A stretch of 31,346 nucleotides of DNA from Spirochaetales bacterium (GCA_007130265.1 SLST01000334.1:1-31346), one strand, 5' to 3'; counted from the first letter of the stretch, positions 1-7,994 are shown. Translations and numbers: made by a program. Notes: generated by a model not told the origin, from the sequence alone.

Positions 1-206
1 ACAATGACGAACCGCGGGTGGGGAGACCACCAGAGCACCGGCTCCCCTTCACTGAACCAGGGGAAAACCCCCTGCCGGTACGCAGAGAGAAGCATGCCCG
101 GCGAGAGGTTACCGCCGGAGGCAACGATCCCCTCGGGACTCGCGGCATGTGGACTGGGAAACTCAAAGTACTCGTCAGGCGACAGCCAAGGAAAGGTCGA
201 CGCTAT
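1..206 (-). CDS. aat: Leucyl/phenylalanyl-tRNA-protein transferase, N-terminal part (cut by window edge)
   Basis: Aat transfers Leu or Phe from charged tRNA to the N-terminus of proteins starting with Arg or Lys, making primary N-degrons that ClpS delivers to ClpAP. Read on the minus strand, the frame gives the family N-terminus: FPSPHAASPEG, then SGGNLSPGMLLSAYRQG, FPWF and LWWSPHPRF. These match the conserved Aat blocks (GGDLSP, AY..GIFPW, WWSPDPR). About 68 codons are visible and the rest lies beyond position 1. The frame has an upstream TGA and then no ATG, GTG or TTG before the conserved blocks. The first ATG (93-95) falls inside the conserved SPGML stretch. The likeliest start is ATA at 204-206, seven bases after a GGAGG, overlapping the clpA stop as ATAG and giving an M-A-S-T-F-P-W start. 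CTG at 183-185 is an alternative. Family identity is firm; the start is inferred. Confidence 0.85.
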   Translation of the reverse strand, partial: MASTFPWLSPDEYFEFPSPHAASPEGIVASGGNLSPGMLLSAYRQGVFPWFSEGEPVLWWSPHPRFVI

Positions 207-2656
207 GATTCTTCCTCCGCCTCGGACCGCGACGATTCGGCATCATCTTCGCTCTCGTGCCTCGGGCTTCCCGGCGTGATGATGACCTCGTCGGCGAGGA
301 TATCCGCGGTTGCGTGGCCGCCGTCCTGGAGATCGCCGAAGAGCACCGCGTCGACGAAATAGCCCTTTATCTTCTCTTCGACGAGGCGGGCGATGTTACG
401 TGCGCCGAACTCCTCAGAGTACCCATGCTCGGAAAGCCAGCCGACACAGCGATCGGTGACATCGAGGGTGATGTTCTTCTCCTGGAGCTGCAGCGCGAAC
501 TCGGCGATTTCCTTTCGCACGATGCTTTCGATCGTCTGATCGCCAAGCTTGTTGAACTGGACGACCTTGTCGAGCCGATTGCGGAACTCGGGCGCAAAGA
601 ATCGTTCGACCGCCTCGTCAACGGCTTCACTGGCAACGCGCTTACCGCCGAAACCGATCATCGGCTTGCCGATCTCACGAGCACCGGCGTTCGACGTCAT
701 GATGAGGATGACGTTGCGGAAATCGGCCTTCCGCCCCTGGTTGTCGGTGAGTGTGGCGTAATCCATGACCTGAAGCAGAACGTTGAACACTTCAGGGTGC
801 GCTTTCTCCACCTCGTCGAGCAGGAGTACCGCATGCGGGGTCTTTCGAACCACATCCACGAGCTGTGCCCCGTCGTCGTACCCGACGTATCCGGGCGGTG
901 CACCGATCAGCCGTGACACCGCGTAGCGTTCCTGGTACTCACTCATGTCGAATCGATGCATGGCGATCCCCAGCGTCTGCGCGAGCTGACGGGCCAACTC
1001 GGTCTTCCCTACACCGGTCGGACCGACGAAAAGGAACGACGCAACCGGCTTGTTCGCGTTGCGGAATCCGGCTCGGCTTCTCTTCACCGCCTGAACAACC
1101 GAGTCGATCGCCTGATCCTGCCCGAAAATGACCCGCCGGAGCGCCGGCTCGAGCTCCTTCAGGCGGTCCTTTTCACTGATCGACACGCTTCGCTCGGGGA
1201 CGTTCGCGATCTTCGACACTACACGCTCGATGTCGAGCGCACCGATCTCCACCGGCGGCTCCTGACTCTCGCCCTCGACTCCCGCCGACTGCTCGTCGGT
1301 CGAAACCTCGGCCTCCGCGCCACCCGTCGCTTCCCGCCGCTGCTCGCCGGCGTCCCGCTTGAGCCGAAACGTGCGCATGCGCACGAACGCGCCGCACTCG
1401 TCGATCACGTCGATCGCCTTGTCGGGAAGATGTCGGTCCTTGATGTACTGATCCGAAAGCCGTGCCGCGAGATCGAGGGCTTCGTCGCTATAACGCACGT
1501 TGTGAAACTCTTCGTAGCGGCCTTTGAGCCCCTTGAGAATGTCGACCGCATCTGCAACCGAAGGTTCAGGGACGTCGATCTTCTGAAACCTTCGAGAGAG
1601 AGCCCGGTCGCGCTCGAAGTACTTGCGATACTCGTCGTGCGTCGTTGCCCCGATGCATCGTAGCCTTCCGGCGGCAAGCGCGGGTTTCAGGAGATTCGAC
1701 GCTTCGATCGATCCACCGCCGGCGGTGCCACCTGCGCCGACTATCGTATGAATCTCGTCGATGAAGAGGATGACCTTCTCCTCGGACTCGAGCCGCTTGA
1801 TGACTGCCTTCATCCGCTCCTCGAAATCGCCTCTGAAGCGGGTCCCGGCGAGAACGGCTCCCATGTCGAGCGCGAAGACCCGGTAATCCTTGAGGATGTC
1901 CGGCACCTCGCCGCTCGCGATCCGCTGAGCGAGCCCTTCGGTGATTGCCGTCTTCCCTACTCCGGGGTCGCCGAGGTGAACCGGATTATTCTTCAACCGA
2001 CGGCAGAGCACCTGGATCGTACGCTCGAGGATGTCCTGCCTTCCGACGAGCGGTTCGAGCCTGCCTTCCTTCGCGAGCGCGGTGAGTTCGGTGGTGAACT
2101 GCTCGAGTGGGTCGCTCTTTCGTCGTTTGCGGCCCTGCGCTGCCGGATCGACCGCTTCGCCGTCCTCGGCCGCGTCGTCGGGATCCTCCACCGACTCGTC
2201 GTCCGCACCGAAGGTGTCGGGATCATCGCCGAGTCCGGAGAGCCCATGCGATATCACTTCGAGCAGCGCGAGCCGCCGGATACCTGCCTTCTTCAGGAAA
2301 TAGGCCCCAAAGCTCTGTTCCTCGTCGAACACACTGACCAGGAGGTCGCCCACCTCCACCTCGTCCTTGGCCGCGCTCTCGGCGTGAAAAACGGCACGCT
2401 CGACAACATTCTGGAACCCGAGCGACTGTTGCGGGTCGCCCCGGGGCACTCGCGGCACGTTGTCCGAAAGATGCTGGTCGAGCTCTGTTCGTATCTGGTC
2501 CGGATCCGCACCGCACTCGGACAGCACCTCACGCGCGTACTCATAGTGAAGCGCCGCGTACAGCACATGCTCCGGCGTAAGGTATTCATGCTTGCGTTGC
2601 CGTGCTTCCTGATATGCCGAACTCAGGATTTCATTCACGTCCTGACTGAGATTCAT
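203..2656 (-). CDS. clpA: ATP-dependent Clp protease ATP-binding subunit ClpA
   Basis: AAA+ unfoldase that feeds substrates to the ClpP protease in the cytosol. The 817 residues show the full ClpA plan: an N-terminal Clp repeat domain (about 1-140) that docks ClpS, an acidic linker (144-180), AAA-1 with Walker A GDPGVGKT (229-236) and Walker B VILFIDEIH (295-303), a Glu-rich insert around 437-470, and AAA-2 with Walker A GPTGVGKT (545-552) and Walker B VLLLDEVEKAH. The MIGFGG segment in AAA-2 corresponds to the IGL/IGF loop that contacts ClpP, so this is a ClpP-partner unfoldase rather than ClpB. The tail is strongly acidic. The ATG follows GGAGG with five bases between. clpS lies 64 bases upstream, and the TAG stop overlaps the inferred aat start. 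No defect seen. Confidence 0.97.
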   Translation of the reverse strand: MNLSQDVNEILSSAYQEARQRKHEYLTPEHVLYAALHYEYAREVLSECGADPDQIRTELDQHLSDNVPRVPRGDPQQSLGFQNVVERAVFHAESAAKDEVEVGDLLVSVFDEEQSFGAYFLKKAGIRRLALLEVISHGLSGLGDDPDTFGADDESVEDPDDAAEDGEAVDPAAQGRKRRKSDPLEQFTTELTALAKEGRLEPLVGRQDILERTIQVLCRRLKNNPVHLGDPGVGKTAITEGLAQRIASGEVPDILKDYRVFALDMGAVLAGTRFRGDFEERMKAVIKRLESEEKVILFIDEIHTIVGAGGTAGGGSIEASNLLKPALAAGRLRCIGATTHDEYRKYFERDRALSRRFQKIDVPEPSVADAVDILKGLKGRYEEFHNVRYSDEALDLAARLSDQYIKDRHLPDKAIDVIDECGAFVRMRTFRLKRDAGEQRREATGGAEAEVSTDEQSAGVEGESQEPPVEIGALDIERVVSKIANVPERSVSISEKDRLKELEPALRRVIFGQDQAIDSVVQAVKRSRAGFRNANKPVASFLFVGPTGVGKTELARQLAQTLGIAMHRFDMSEYQERYAVSRLIGAPPGYVGYDDGAQLVDVVRKTPHAVLLLDEVEKAHPEVFNVLLQVMDYATLTDNQGRKADFRNVILIMTSNAGAREIGKPMIGFGGKRVASEAVDEAVERFFAPEFRNRLDKVVQFNKLGDQTIESIVRKEIAEFALQLQEKNITLDVTDRCVGWLSEHGYSEEFGARNIARLVEEKIKGYFVDAVLFGDLQDGGHATADILADEVIITPGSPRHESEDDAESSRSEAEEES

Positions 2657-2669
2657 GGATCCTCCGTCT
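2653..2669 (-). repeat. Duplicated translation-initiation segment, clpA copy
   Basis: Read on the minus strand this 17-base segment is AGACGGAGGATCCATGA and contains the clpA ribosome binding site and start. The segment at 3035-3051 at the clpS start differs by a single base (AGACGGTGGATCCATGA). The match covers the Shine-Dalgarno, the spacer and the ATG. Confidence 0.7.
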
Positions 2670-2720
2670 CTAAAATCATCACGCCGAGGGAAATCGGCAA
2701 ACTCTTCGCTTTCCGGGTCT

Positions 2721-3038
2721 CTAGGCGGGCTCGACGGTGCACCGCAGCGGGAACTCCCGCTCTCTTGCCATCCGATGGACGTGCTCCGCCTTGGTGGCGG
2801 CGATATCGTACGTGTACGAACCGACGACGCCCCTGCCTTTGCGATGGACGTCGAGCATGATCTTGGTTGCGGTGATGATGTCCTTGTGGAATACCCTGAT
2901 CAGGACCTCGACGACGAAATCCATTGTGGTGTAGTCGTCATTGTGGAGCACAACCCGAAACTGCTCCGGTTCGCGCACCTCTTCCTCGGGTCGATCCTGT
3001 ACTTCAGGCCCGACTCCGGGCCGCATATCCTCACTCAT
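2721..3038 (-). CDS. clpS: ClpS, N-degron adaptor for ClpAP
   Basis: Small cytosolic adaptor that recognises destabilising N-terminal residues and hands substrates to the ClpA N-domain. The 105-residue product has the diagnostic LHNDDYTTMDFVVEVL block (the Asn-Asp-Asp that contacts the substrate alpha-amino group) and DVHRKGRGVVG (the conserved His), and an acidic flexible N-terminal arm of about 25 residues. The start at 3038 is chosen because it sits behind GGTGGATCC, nearly identical to the clpA initiation region. An in-frame ATG at 3065 would add nine residues but has no good ribosome binding site. It overlaps the preceding Cys-rich gene by eight bases and lies just upstream of clpA, its partner. 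Confidence 0.95.
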   Translation of the reverse strand: MSEDMRPGVGPEVQDRPEEEVREPEQFRVVLHNDDYTTMDFVVEVLIRVFHKDIITATKIMLDVHRKGRGVVGSYTYDIAATKAEHVHRMAREREFPLRCTVEPA

Positions 3039-3321
3039 GGATCCACCGTCTGTAACGTCGCACATACTCGCAGCTCAACGGCATAAACCGGCCGAAGAGC
3101 GCGTGCAGGATGTTCACCTTTCTGCACCGGGACTCAACGCTGAAGCGTCGCCCGTAGACCCGGCAACGACGTTCACTGACGTCAAGATACGGGCAGGTGC
3201 GCCGCAGGTCAACGCGCACACCTGCGGCTACGCGCCGGCGGTCGGAGCAGCACAGCCCGCAGCGCGAACATATGCCCTCCCACCGTGGATCGCCGGTTCG
3301 ACGCGTCTGGAGAAGGCGCAC
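3031..3321 (-). CDS. Small cysteine-rich CxxCxxCC-type protein (YkgJ/UPF0153-like)
   Basis: A 96-residue basic protein with eight cysteines at about residues 18, 21, 24, 25, 43, 53, 66 and 84. The CSRCGLCC cluster followed by CPYLD, a C-x-VYGRRF segment, a lone Cys and a late LSCEY fits the zinc- or iron-chelating CxxCxxCC family. Members are presumed metal or Fe-S binding, with no well-defined reaction. It starts with GTG at 3321, overlapping the TAG of the upstream gene by one base (TAGTG), and its TGA overlaps clpS by eight bases, so it is translationally coupled in the clpS-clpA-aat operon. The coupling suggests co-expression with N-degron proteolysis but proves no role there. The family call is from the Cys pattern only. 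Confidence 0.75.
   Translation of the reverse strand: MRLLQTRRTGDPRWEGICSRCGLCCSDRRRVAAGVRVDLRRTCPYLDVSERRCRVYGRRFSVESRCRKVNILHALFGRFMPLSCEYVRRYRRWIHE
3035..3051 (-). repeat. Duplicated translation-initiation segment, clpS copy
   Basis: This segment matches 16 of 17 bases of the clpA initiation region at 2653-2669. It supports the clpS start at 3038 over the upstream in-frame ATG. The single difference changes GGAGG to GGTGG, a weaker ribosome binding site than that of clpA. Confidence 0.7.
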
Positions 3322-5390
3322 TAGAACTCCAGCGGACCGAAGTACCCCGCCTCGTCTCGGCCGCTGCGCTGCAGCAGATATGCCTCGACCTCGAGCGGTA
3401 TGTAACGACGCCCGAAGTCGGCGTCGTGCACGCTGTTGTACGACAGGAGATAGGTCCCGCTCGCGGCGTGTCGCAGCGCATCAACGAGCGGCGCGATACC
3501 CTGCGGCTGATAGGCGTATGCGCTGGTTCCTCCGGTCGCTTCAGCGAGGTACTCGAGCTCCGCGCTCGAAGCGTTTCTCTGCGTGTACACCACAGAGAGC
3601 GCAACGTGGTTGTTTCTCAGATGAGCCGCTGTCTCCTCCAGTGAGTACGACTCGAATGAGCGGGACGAGGGCTCGCCCCCGGAGACAACCACGATGCCGC
3701 GTCGACCGAGCTCGCCCGAAAGCTGAAACACCGCAAGCCGGATCCCCAGATCGAGTCTACCCGTCGGCGGCCCTCCGACAGCGAGGGCGCGTGCAGTTGC
3801 CTCTCCCACGGCAAGTCGTCCGGCGCGGGGTTCGCTCTCAACCACCGGTTGATCACCGGCGCTGACTACCCACATCCGGTCTCCCGTGTTGAGCGCATCG
3901 CGCGCATCGACCGCCGCACTTCTCGCGGCGGAGATGTCCTGCGCAGTGGTGATGCCTGATGGGTCGATGAGAACGGAGATTGCCGCCTCGCCGCTGCGAT
4001 ACCCGGCGTACGCCACCTCGAGCGCACCGGTGGCAAACCGGTCCTCCGTGATGCGAAAGTTGCTCGGCCCGAGACCGAGGACGGGGTGTCCATTGCGGTC
4101 GGTGACCACCACTGCTGCATGCACACGCGGGTGATCGGCCGCTCGAATGGACTCGATCTCGACGTTGAGGCCCGTGTAGAGCTCTTCACTCGCCGCGAGA
4201 AAGAGCACGGAGCTCGAGTTGATGTCGGCGGCGAGCAGGTTCCGGTTCGCGTCGACCGCGGCGCCCAGGACGCGCCGATCGGGACTCAGCTCGGTCAGCA
4301 GCGACTCGGTTTCGCGCTCGACACCGATCACGTAGATCCGATTGCGATCACTCACGAGAAGGCTGCCCGACTGGTAGAGCGACAGGCCCTCGGGACGATC
4401 CATTATCGGGGTGCGGATCTGTCCAAGGAAGTTGCCGCTCTCATCGAACACCACGATTCGTGCCCGGTCGGTGTCGGCGACATAGACGCGCTCCGCGGTC
4501 ACGACGATGCCGGCAGGAGAAAAAGCCCCGACGCTGGCGTTGCGGCTACCGAACGAAAAGAGAAACTCGCCCTCCACGGTGAACTTGGACACGCGTCCAT
4601 TCCCGTAGTCTGAGACGTAGACGTGTCCGAGCCCGTCGGAGGCGAGATACTGGGGGCCGAGCAACTCCCCTGGTCCAATGCCGCGGCTACCAAAGGAGCC
4701 GACCTTGAGCCCTTCGGCGGAGACTCTCGCGACTCTGTTCGCCCCGAACTCGCTGACGAGCAGCGAGCCGTCGGAGAGCTGGAGAACGTCGAAAGGCCGG
4801 TCAAACCCCTCGAGGCCGCCGTCGAACACGCGCCGACGAACGCCGTTCGGATCGAGGAGCACAACCGTGTGCGTGGCGAACGACGCGACATAGAACGAGC
4901 CGTCGGCGCGAGGGCGGACGCTCGTCGGACTGCGGAACAGGGTCAGTTCGGCCTGCCTTCCGGCAAGATCGACCATGGTCACATAGCGACCGGGGCTGAT
5001 CGCGGTCCCGAGGCGCTCAGTCGTCAAGCCGCGACTGAGCTCGATCCTCTCGATCCATTTCTCGAGAACCGAGGTTCGACTCCCACGTTCGGCAACCCAC
5101 CGCCACTCGTCCAGAGCCGATTCCTCGAAACCTGCATAGTAATAGGCGCGACCAAGCCAGTAGCGCGTCAGGACTCGCTCTGAGGCGAAACTGAGACTGC
5201 GGTTCAGGCTCTCGATCGCCTCGTTGATCTTCCCGTCGTGAAGAGCAACGACTCCCCAACGAAACTCGTCGTTCGCAGTGATCGCGTCGAGGTCAATCGC
5301 CTGGGCCTCGATGTCCGTGGAGAACACCGGAAGCAGAAGCCACACCGCCGAGAACACGAAGACGGTCGCCCGACTGCTACGCATCCGCAT
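3321..5390 (-). CDS. Secreted TPR / NHL-repeat / VWA-like fusion protein
   Basis: A 689-residue exported protein. An N-terminal signal sequence (hydrophobic VFVFSAVWLLLPVF, cut probably near residue 31) is followed by TPR-like helices (about 45-120), an NHL-type beta-propeller region (about 155-400, with repeats such as VYVSDYGNGRVSKF and VYVADTDRARIVVF), and a C-terminal region (about 410-689) resembling the 'VWFA-related' domain (VVVTDRNGHPVLGL, FRITED). The VWA metal-site motif is degenerate: DPSGI replaces DxSxS. It probably acts as an extracytoplasmic scaffold or binding protein; no enzymatic motif is visible. The start is ATG at 5390 (TGATG overlap with the preceding TPR gene); GTG at 5393 is an alternative. 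The co-transcribed TPR gene suggests a shared complex. Confidence 0.8.
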   Translation of the reverse strand: MRMRSSRATVFVFSAVWLLLPVFSTDIEAQAIDLDAITANDEFRWGVVALHDGKINEAIESLNRSLSFASERVLTRYWLGRAYYYAGFEESALDEWRWVAERGSRTSVLEKWIERIELSRGLTTERLGTAISPGRYVTMVDLAGRQAELTLFRSPTSVRPRADGSFYVASFATHTVVLLDPNGVRRRVFDGGLEGFDRPFDVLQLSDGSLLVSEFGANRVARVSAEGLKVGSFGSRGIGPGELLGPQYLASDGLGHVYVSDYGNGRVSKFTVEGEFLFSFGSRNASVGAFSPAGIVVTAERVYVADTDRARIVVFDESGNFLGQIRTPIMDRPEGLSLYQSGSLLVSDRNRIYVIGVERETESLLTELSPDRRVLGAAVDANRNLLAADINSSSVLFLAASEELYTGLNVEIESIRAADHPRVHAAVVVTDRNGHPVLGLGPSNFRITEDRFATGALEVAYAGYRSGEAAISVLIDPSGITTAQDISAARSAAVDARDALNTGDRMWVVSAGDQPVVESEPRAGRLAVGEATARALAVGGPPTGRLDLGIRLAVFQLSGELGRRGIVVVSGGEPSSRSFESYSLEETAAHLRNNHVALSVVYTQRNASSAELEYLAEATGGTSAYAYQPQGIAPLVDALRHAASGTYLLSYNSVHDADFGRRYIPLEVEAYLLQRSGRDEAGYFGPLEF

Positions 5391-6064
5391 CACGCCCTCG
5401 CTCCTGACGGTCCACGCAGAACCTCCCGCAAGTGAGCGGCGATCTCCTTGTTCCCGGGTGCCGACTCGAGTGCTGAACGCAGAACGTCTCGAGCCTCGTC
5501 AACCTGGCCCAATCGGAAGTATGCCCAGCCGAGCGAATCGAGATAGGCGGGATTCCTGGGGTGCCGTCGCACGGCCCGACGGCAGAAGTCTACCGCTCGG
5601 CGTGGGTCCCTGCCGGTATCCGCGAGGATGAATCCGAACGAATTCAGCGCGTTGCTGTTGTCGGGATCGAGCTCGAGCGCGCGCTCGAGTTCCGAGACTG
5701 CGCCATCGGTATTGCCCTGGGCATGGAGCACGAAACCGAGCGCTGCATGGGTACGCGCGGAATCGAACCCGTCGTCGAGGAGCTTACGGAACTCGAACTC
5801 CGCGAGACGGAAACGTCCGGTCACCGAGTAGATGAACCCGAGGATCATCCGACTCTGGTAGACGTGCGTAAAGCTCAGCTCGGAAGTTACGACTTGTTCG
5901 AGATAGAGAAGCGCCTCATCATAGCGGTTGAGATGGGTGTAGCAGAGTCCCAGATGATAGGAAAGCTCGGGATAGTCAGGACTCTCAACATGAGCGTTGA
6001 GCAGGTGCTGGAGCGCGCGTTCGTACTGGCCGCGCTTCAGGAGCCGAATGCCCTCGTTCATCAT
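5390..6064 (-). CDS. TPR-repeat protein
   Basis: A 224-residue soluble protein made almost entirely of tetratricopeptide repeats. At least five helical pairs are visible, for example around residues 1-30 (GQYERALQHLLNAH), 35-65, 105-135 (GNTDGAVSELERALELDPDN) and 170-205. No signal peptide or membrane segment is apparent, so it is probably a cytosolic protein-interaction scaffold. It follows surE after six bases and its TGA overlaps the start of the secreted TPR/NHL protein, so the two are translationally coupled. Adjacent ATGs at 6064 and 6061 could both serve as start, and neither has a strong ribosome binding site. A TATAAT lies just upstream. No specific function can be assigned. Confidence 0.85.
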   Translation of the reverse strand: MMNEGIRLLKRGQYERALQHLLNAHVESPDYPELSYHLGLCYTHLNRYDEALLYLEQVVTSELSFTHVYQSRMILGFIYSVTGRFRLAEFEFRKLLDDGFDSARTHAALGFVLHAQGNTDGAVSELERALELDPDNSNALNSFGFILADTGRDPRRAVDFCRRAVRRHPRNPAYLDSLGWAYFRLGQVDEARDVLRSALESAPGNKEIAAHLREVLRGPSGARA

Positions 6065-6069
6065 CAGTG

Positions 6070-6098
6070 ATTATATACCCTTTGCCGCGAAATCGGCA
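6070..6098 (-). promoter_or_regulatory. Possible internal promoter ahead of the TPR gene
   Basis: On the minus strand a perfect TATAAT (6070-6075) overlaps the TAA stop of surE and lies five bases before the TPR gene ATG. The hexamer 17 bases upstream (TGCCGA) is a poor -35. It could give an internal, nearly leaderless transcript for the distal half of the operon. It may be chance. Confidence 0.25.
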
Positions 6099-6820
6099 GA
6101 CCGGTAGGCTTCATCCTCATGATGGTCGACAGGATTGAGGTAGATCGGGCTCACCGATACCGCTCCTTCGGCGACCGCCGTCCAATCGCTGCCCGCTTCC
6201 ATCGGCGTCTCCACCGGGTGCCCGTTGAGGAAATAGTACCGATCTCCGCGCGGAGAGTGGAACTCCTCGAGCTGATCGTGGTACATCCGCCAGCTCGGGT
6301 AGGTGACCCGGACCGGAAGTGCGTCAGAATCGACATTCGGACCGTTGATGTTGATCAGATGCCGGGGATTCCACAGCGCCACGAGTTGCTCGAGGGTCCG
6401 GGCGATGAACCGCGACAGAGGTTTGAGATGGAAGGGCGGTTTGTACGAGTTGATGCTCACCGCGATACCCGGCACGCCCATGAAGGACGCCTGGCGTGCC
6501 GCCGCGACCGTGCCGGAGAAGATGATATCGGTCCCGAGATTCGGACCTATGTTGATGCCTGAAACGATGACGTCGGGTTTCGCGTCCATGATTCCGAGTA
6601 TACCGACTATCACGCAGTCGGCCGGCGTACCGCTCGAGGCGAAGATGCGATCGTCGATCTGACGACACCGGATTGGATCGTGCACCGTTATCGAGTGAGA
6701 CTGTGCGCTTCGCTCACCATCCGGCGCGATGATCCAGATCTCGTGATCAGCAAGCGCGTCCTGCAGCGCGAGCAAGCCCGCGCTCTCGATTCCATCGTCA
6801 TTGGTCAGTAAGACCCTCAC
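6071..6820 (-). CDS. surE: 5'/3'-nucleotidase SurE
   Basis: SurE is a divalent-metal nucleoside monophosphate phosphatase, linked to stationary-phase survival in other bacteria. The 249 residues contain the family metal site: LLTNDDG (Asp8, Asp9), the Ser of ERSAQSHSIT (Ser38) and the Asn of SGINIGPNLGTDI (Asn90), followed by the FSGTVAAAR loop, all at the expected distances. Length is normal. It starts with GTG at 6820, behind GGGAGG, overlapping the galactokinase-like gene TGA by four bases (GTGA). The TPR gene follows after six bases. Family identity is clear; the in vivo substrate is unknown. Confidence 0.96.
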   Translation of the reverse strand: MRVLLTNDDGIESAGLLALQDALADHEIWIIAPDGERSAQSHSITVHDPIRCRQIDDRIFASSGTPADCVIVGILGIMDAKPDVIVSGINIGPNLGTDIIFSGTVAAARQASFMGVPGIAVSINSYKPPFHLKPLSRFIARTLEQLVALWNPRHLININGPNVDSDALPVRVTYPSWRMYHDQLEEFHSPRGDRYYFLNGHPVETPMEAGSDWTAVAEGAVSVSPIYLNPVDHHEDEAYRSADFAAKGI

Positions 6821-7974
6821 GATTCCTCCCAGTAATCCGCGCGCAGACCGTCGTCGGGCAAGCAGGCCAGCACCGTCGGGTGAAACCCGAAGATCCGCTC
6901 ATACTGACGCAGGAGGTCATTCAGCCCGTCGTTCACGTCCATGCGGCCGAACACCAGCGCACAGGTTCCCGATGAGCCTCCCGCAAGACGAGCCCCATAG
7001 ATTCCGGGCACCGTGTGCGAGTGTTTCACCAGCCAATCTACTTCCGGCGTGGTGCCTTCGTACAGATCACGAAGACTCTCATGGCTCTCGGTCAGCAGCT
7101 TCCCGACCCGTTCCAGATCGCCTCGCGCCATCGCAGAGCGGCAGCTGAGCACGCGCTGATTCTCGGCCACGATATGCAGGCAGTATCGTCTCGCACTCTC
7201 CGGGACGCGCCCAATGCTCGAAGCAAGCTCGTCAAGGGTGAAATCCTGGAAGCTGCACCCGTTCCCGTACCCCGACAGCAGTTCCAGACATCGCCCGCAC
7301 TCGATCTGGCGCAGCGCTTCGTCCCTCATCGACAGCGCCGAGGGCGCGTGCGTATTGACACCGAGGAGCGCCACGCCGTCCAGACGCGCCTCCAGGTGCG
7401 TCCAGTCAAGACGGTGACTGTCGATGAACAGGAAGTGGCCACTCCGCGCCACGGCCGAGGTGAGGAAATCGCCGAAGCCGACCGGGAGATCCTCATACGT
7501 GTGTTCCACGTGGTAGGCCACCTGAGCCGCCTCGATCGCGTCGATCGGGTTCCCATACAGCCTCGAAAGCGCGTAGGCGAGAGCAACCGCAATTGCCTGC
7601 GAGCCCGCGAGTCCGATGCCCGACGGGATATCACTGGTCACCGTGACGTTGACACCACGAACCCGCGAACCGAGCGTCTGCAGACGGCTGATCACGCCCT
7701 TTGTTATGCCGGCGAAACGATCCTCTTGCCGGTACTTGAGTGCCGATGCGCTCGTGCGCCTGCGTTCGTTGAGGTCGGCCGCGTAGTGTCTGATCGAACC
7801 GTCATCCCTCAGAGACGCAGCAACCGACGCACGCTTGTTCATCGCGAACAAGAGCAGATATCCATCGGTCGACTCCGTGTGGGCCCCGATGAAATTGACG
7901 ACCCCTGGGGCCGAGGTCACTATCGTTGGCTTCTGACCGTACTCCGCTTCGTGCAGCGACGCGACATCGCTCAT
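6817..7974 (-). CDS. Galactokinase-like GHMP kinase with altered sugar-site motifs
   Basis: A 385-residue GHMP-superfamily protein of galactokinase length and order: a substrate motif near 22-36, the ATP loop near 115-127 and a C-terminal motif near 333-348. Each motif departs from the galactokinase consensus. The first reads PGVVNFIGAHTES where galactokinases have PGRVNLIGEHTDY, losing the catalytic Arg and the sugar-binding Glu and changing Asp to Glu. The ATP loop reads PSGIGLAGSQA instead of PxGxGLSSSA, and the last reads GARLAGGSSGTC instead of GARMTGGGFGGC. The catalytic-base Asp equivalent may survive in VGFGDFLTSAV (Asp169). It may phosphorylate another substrate or act as a regulator. 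It starts with ATG behind GAGGAG and is the first gene of the long minus-strand operon. Confidence 0.8.
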   Translation of the reverse strand: MSDVASLHEAEYGQKPTIVTSAPGVVNFIGAHTESTDGYLLLFAMNKRASVAASLRDDGSIRHYAADLNERRRTSASALKYRQEDRFAGITKGVISRLQTLGSRVRGVNVTVTSDIPSGIGLAGSQAIAVALAYALSRLYGNPIDAIEAAQVAYHVEHTYEDLPVGFGDFLTSAVARSGHFLFIDSHRLDWTHLEARLDGVALLGVNTHAPSALSMRDEALRQIECGRCLELLSGYGNGCSFQDFTLDELASSIGRVPESARRYCLHIVAENQRVLSCRSAMARGDLERVGKLLTESHESLRDLYEGTTPEVDWLVKHSHTVPGIYGARLAGGSSGTCALVFGRMDVNDGLNDLLRQYERIFGFHPTVLACLPDDGLRADYWEES

Positions 7975-7994
7975 AGTTCTCCTCGCCGTACCGC

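Noticed and set aside
1748..2860. Long open frame on the plus strand, opposite clpA
   Set aside because: It lies antisense to a complete ClpA with all motifs and has no recognisable domain. High-GC codon bias explains such shadow frames.
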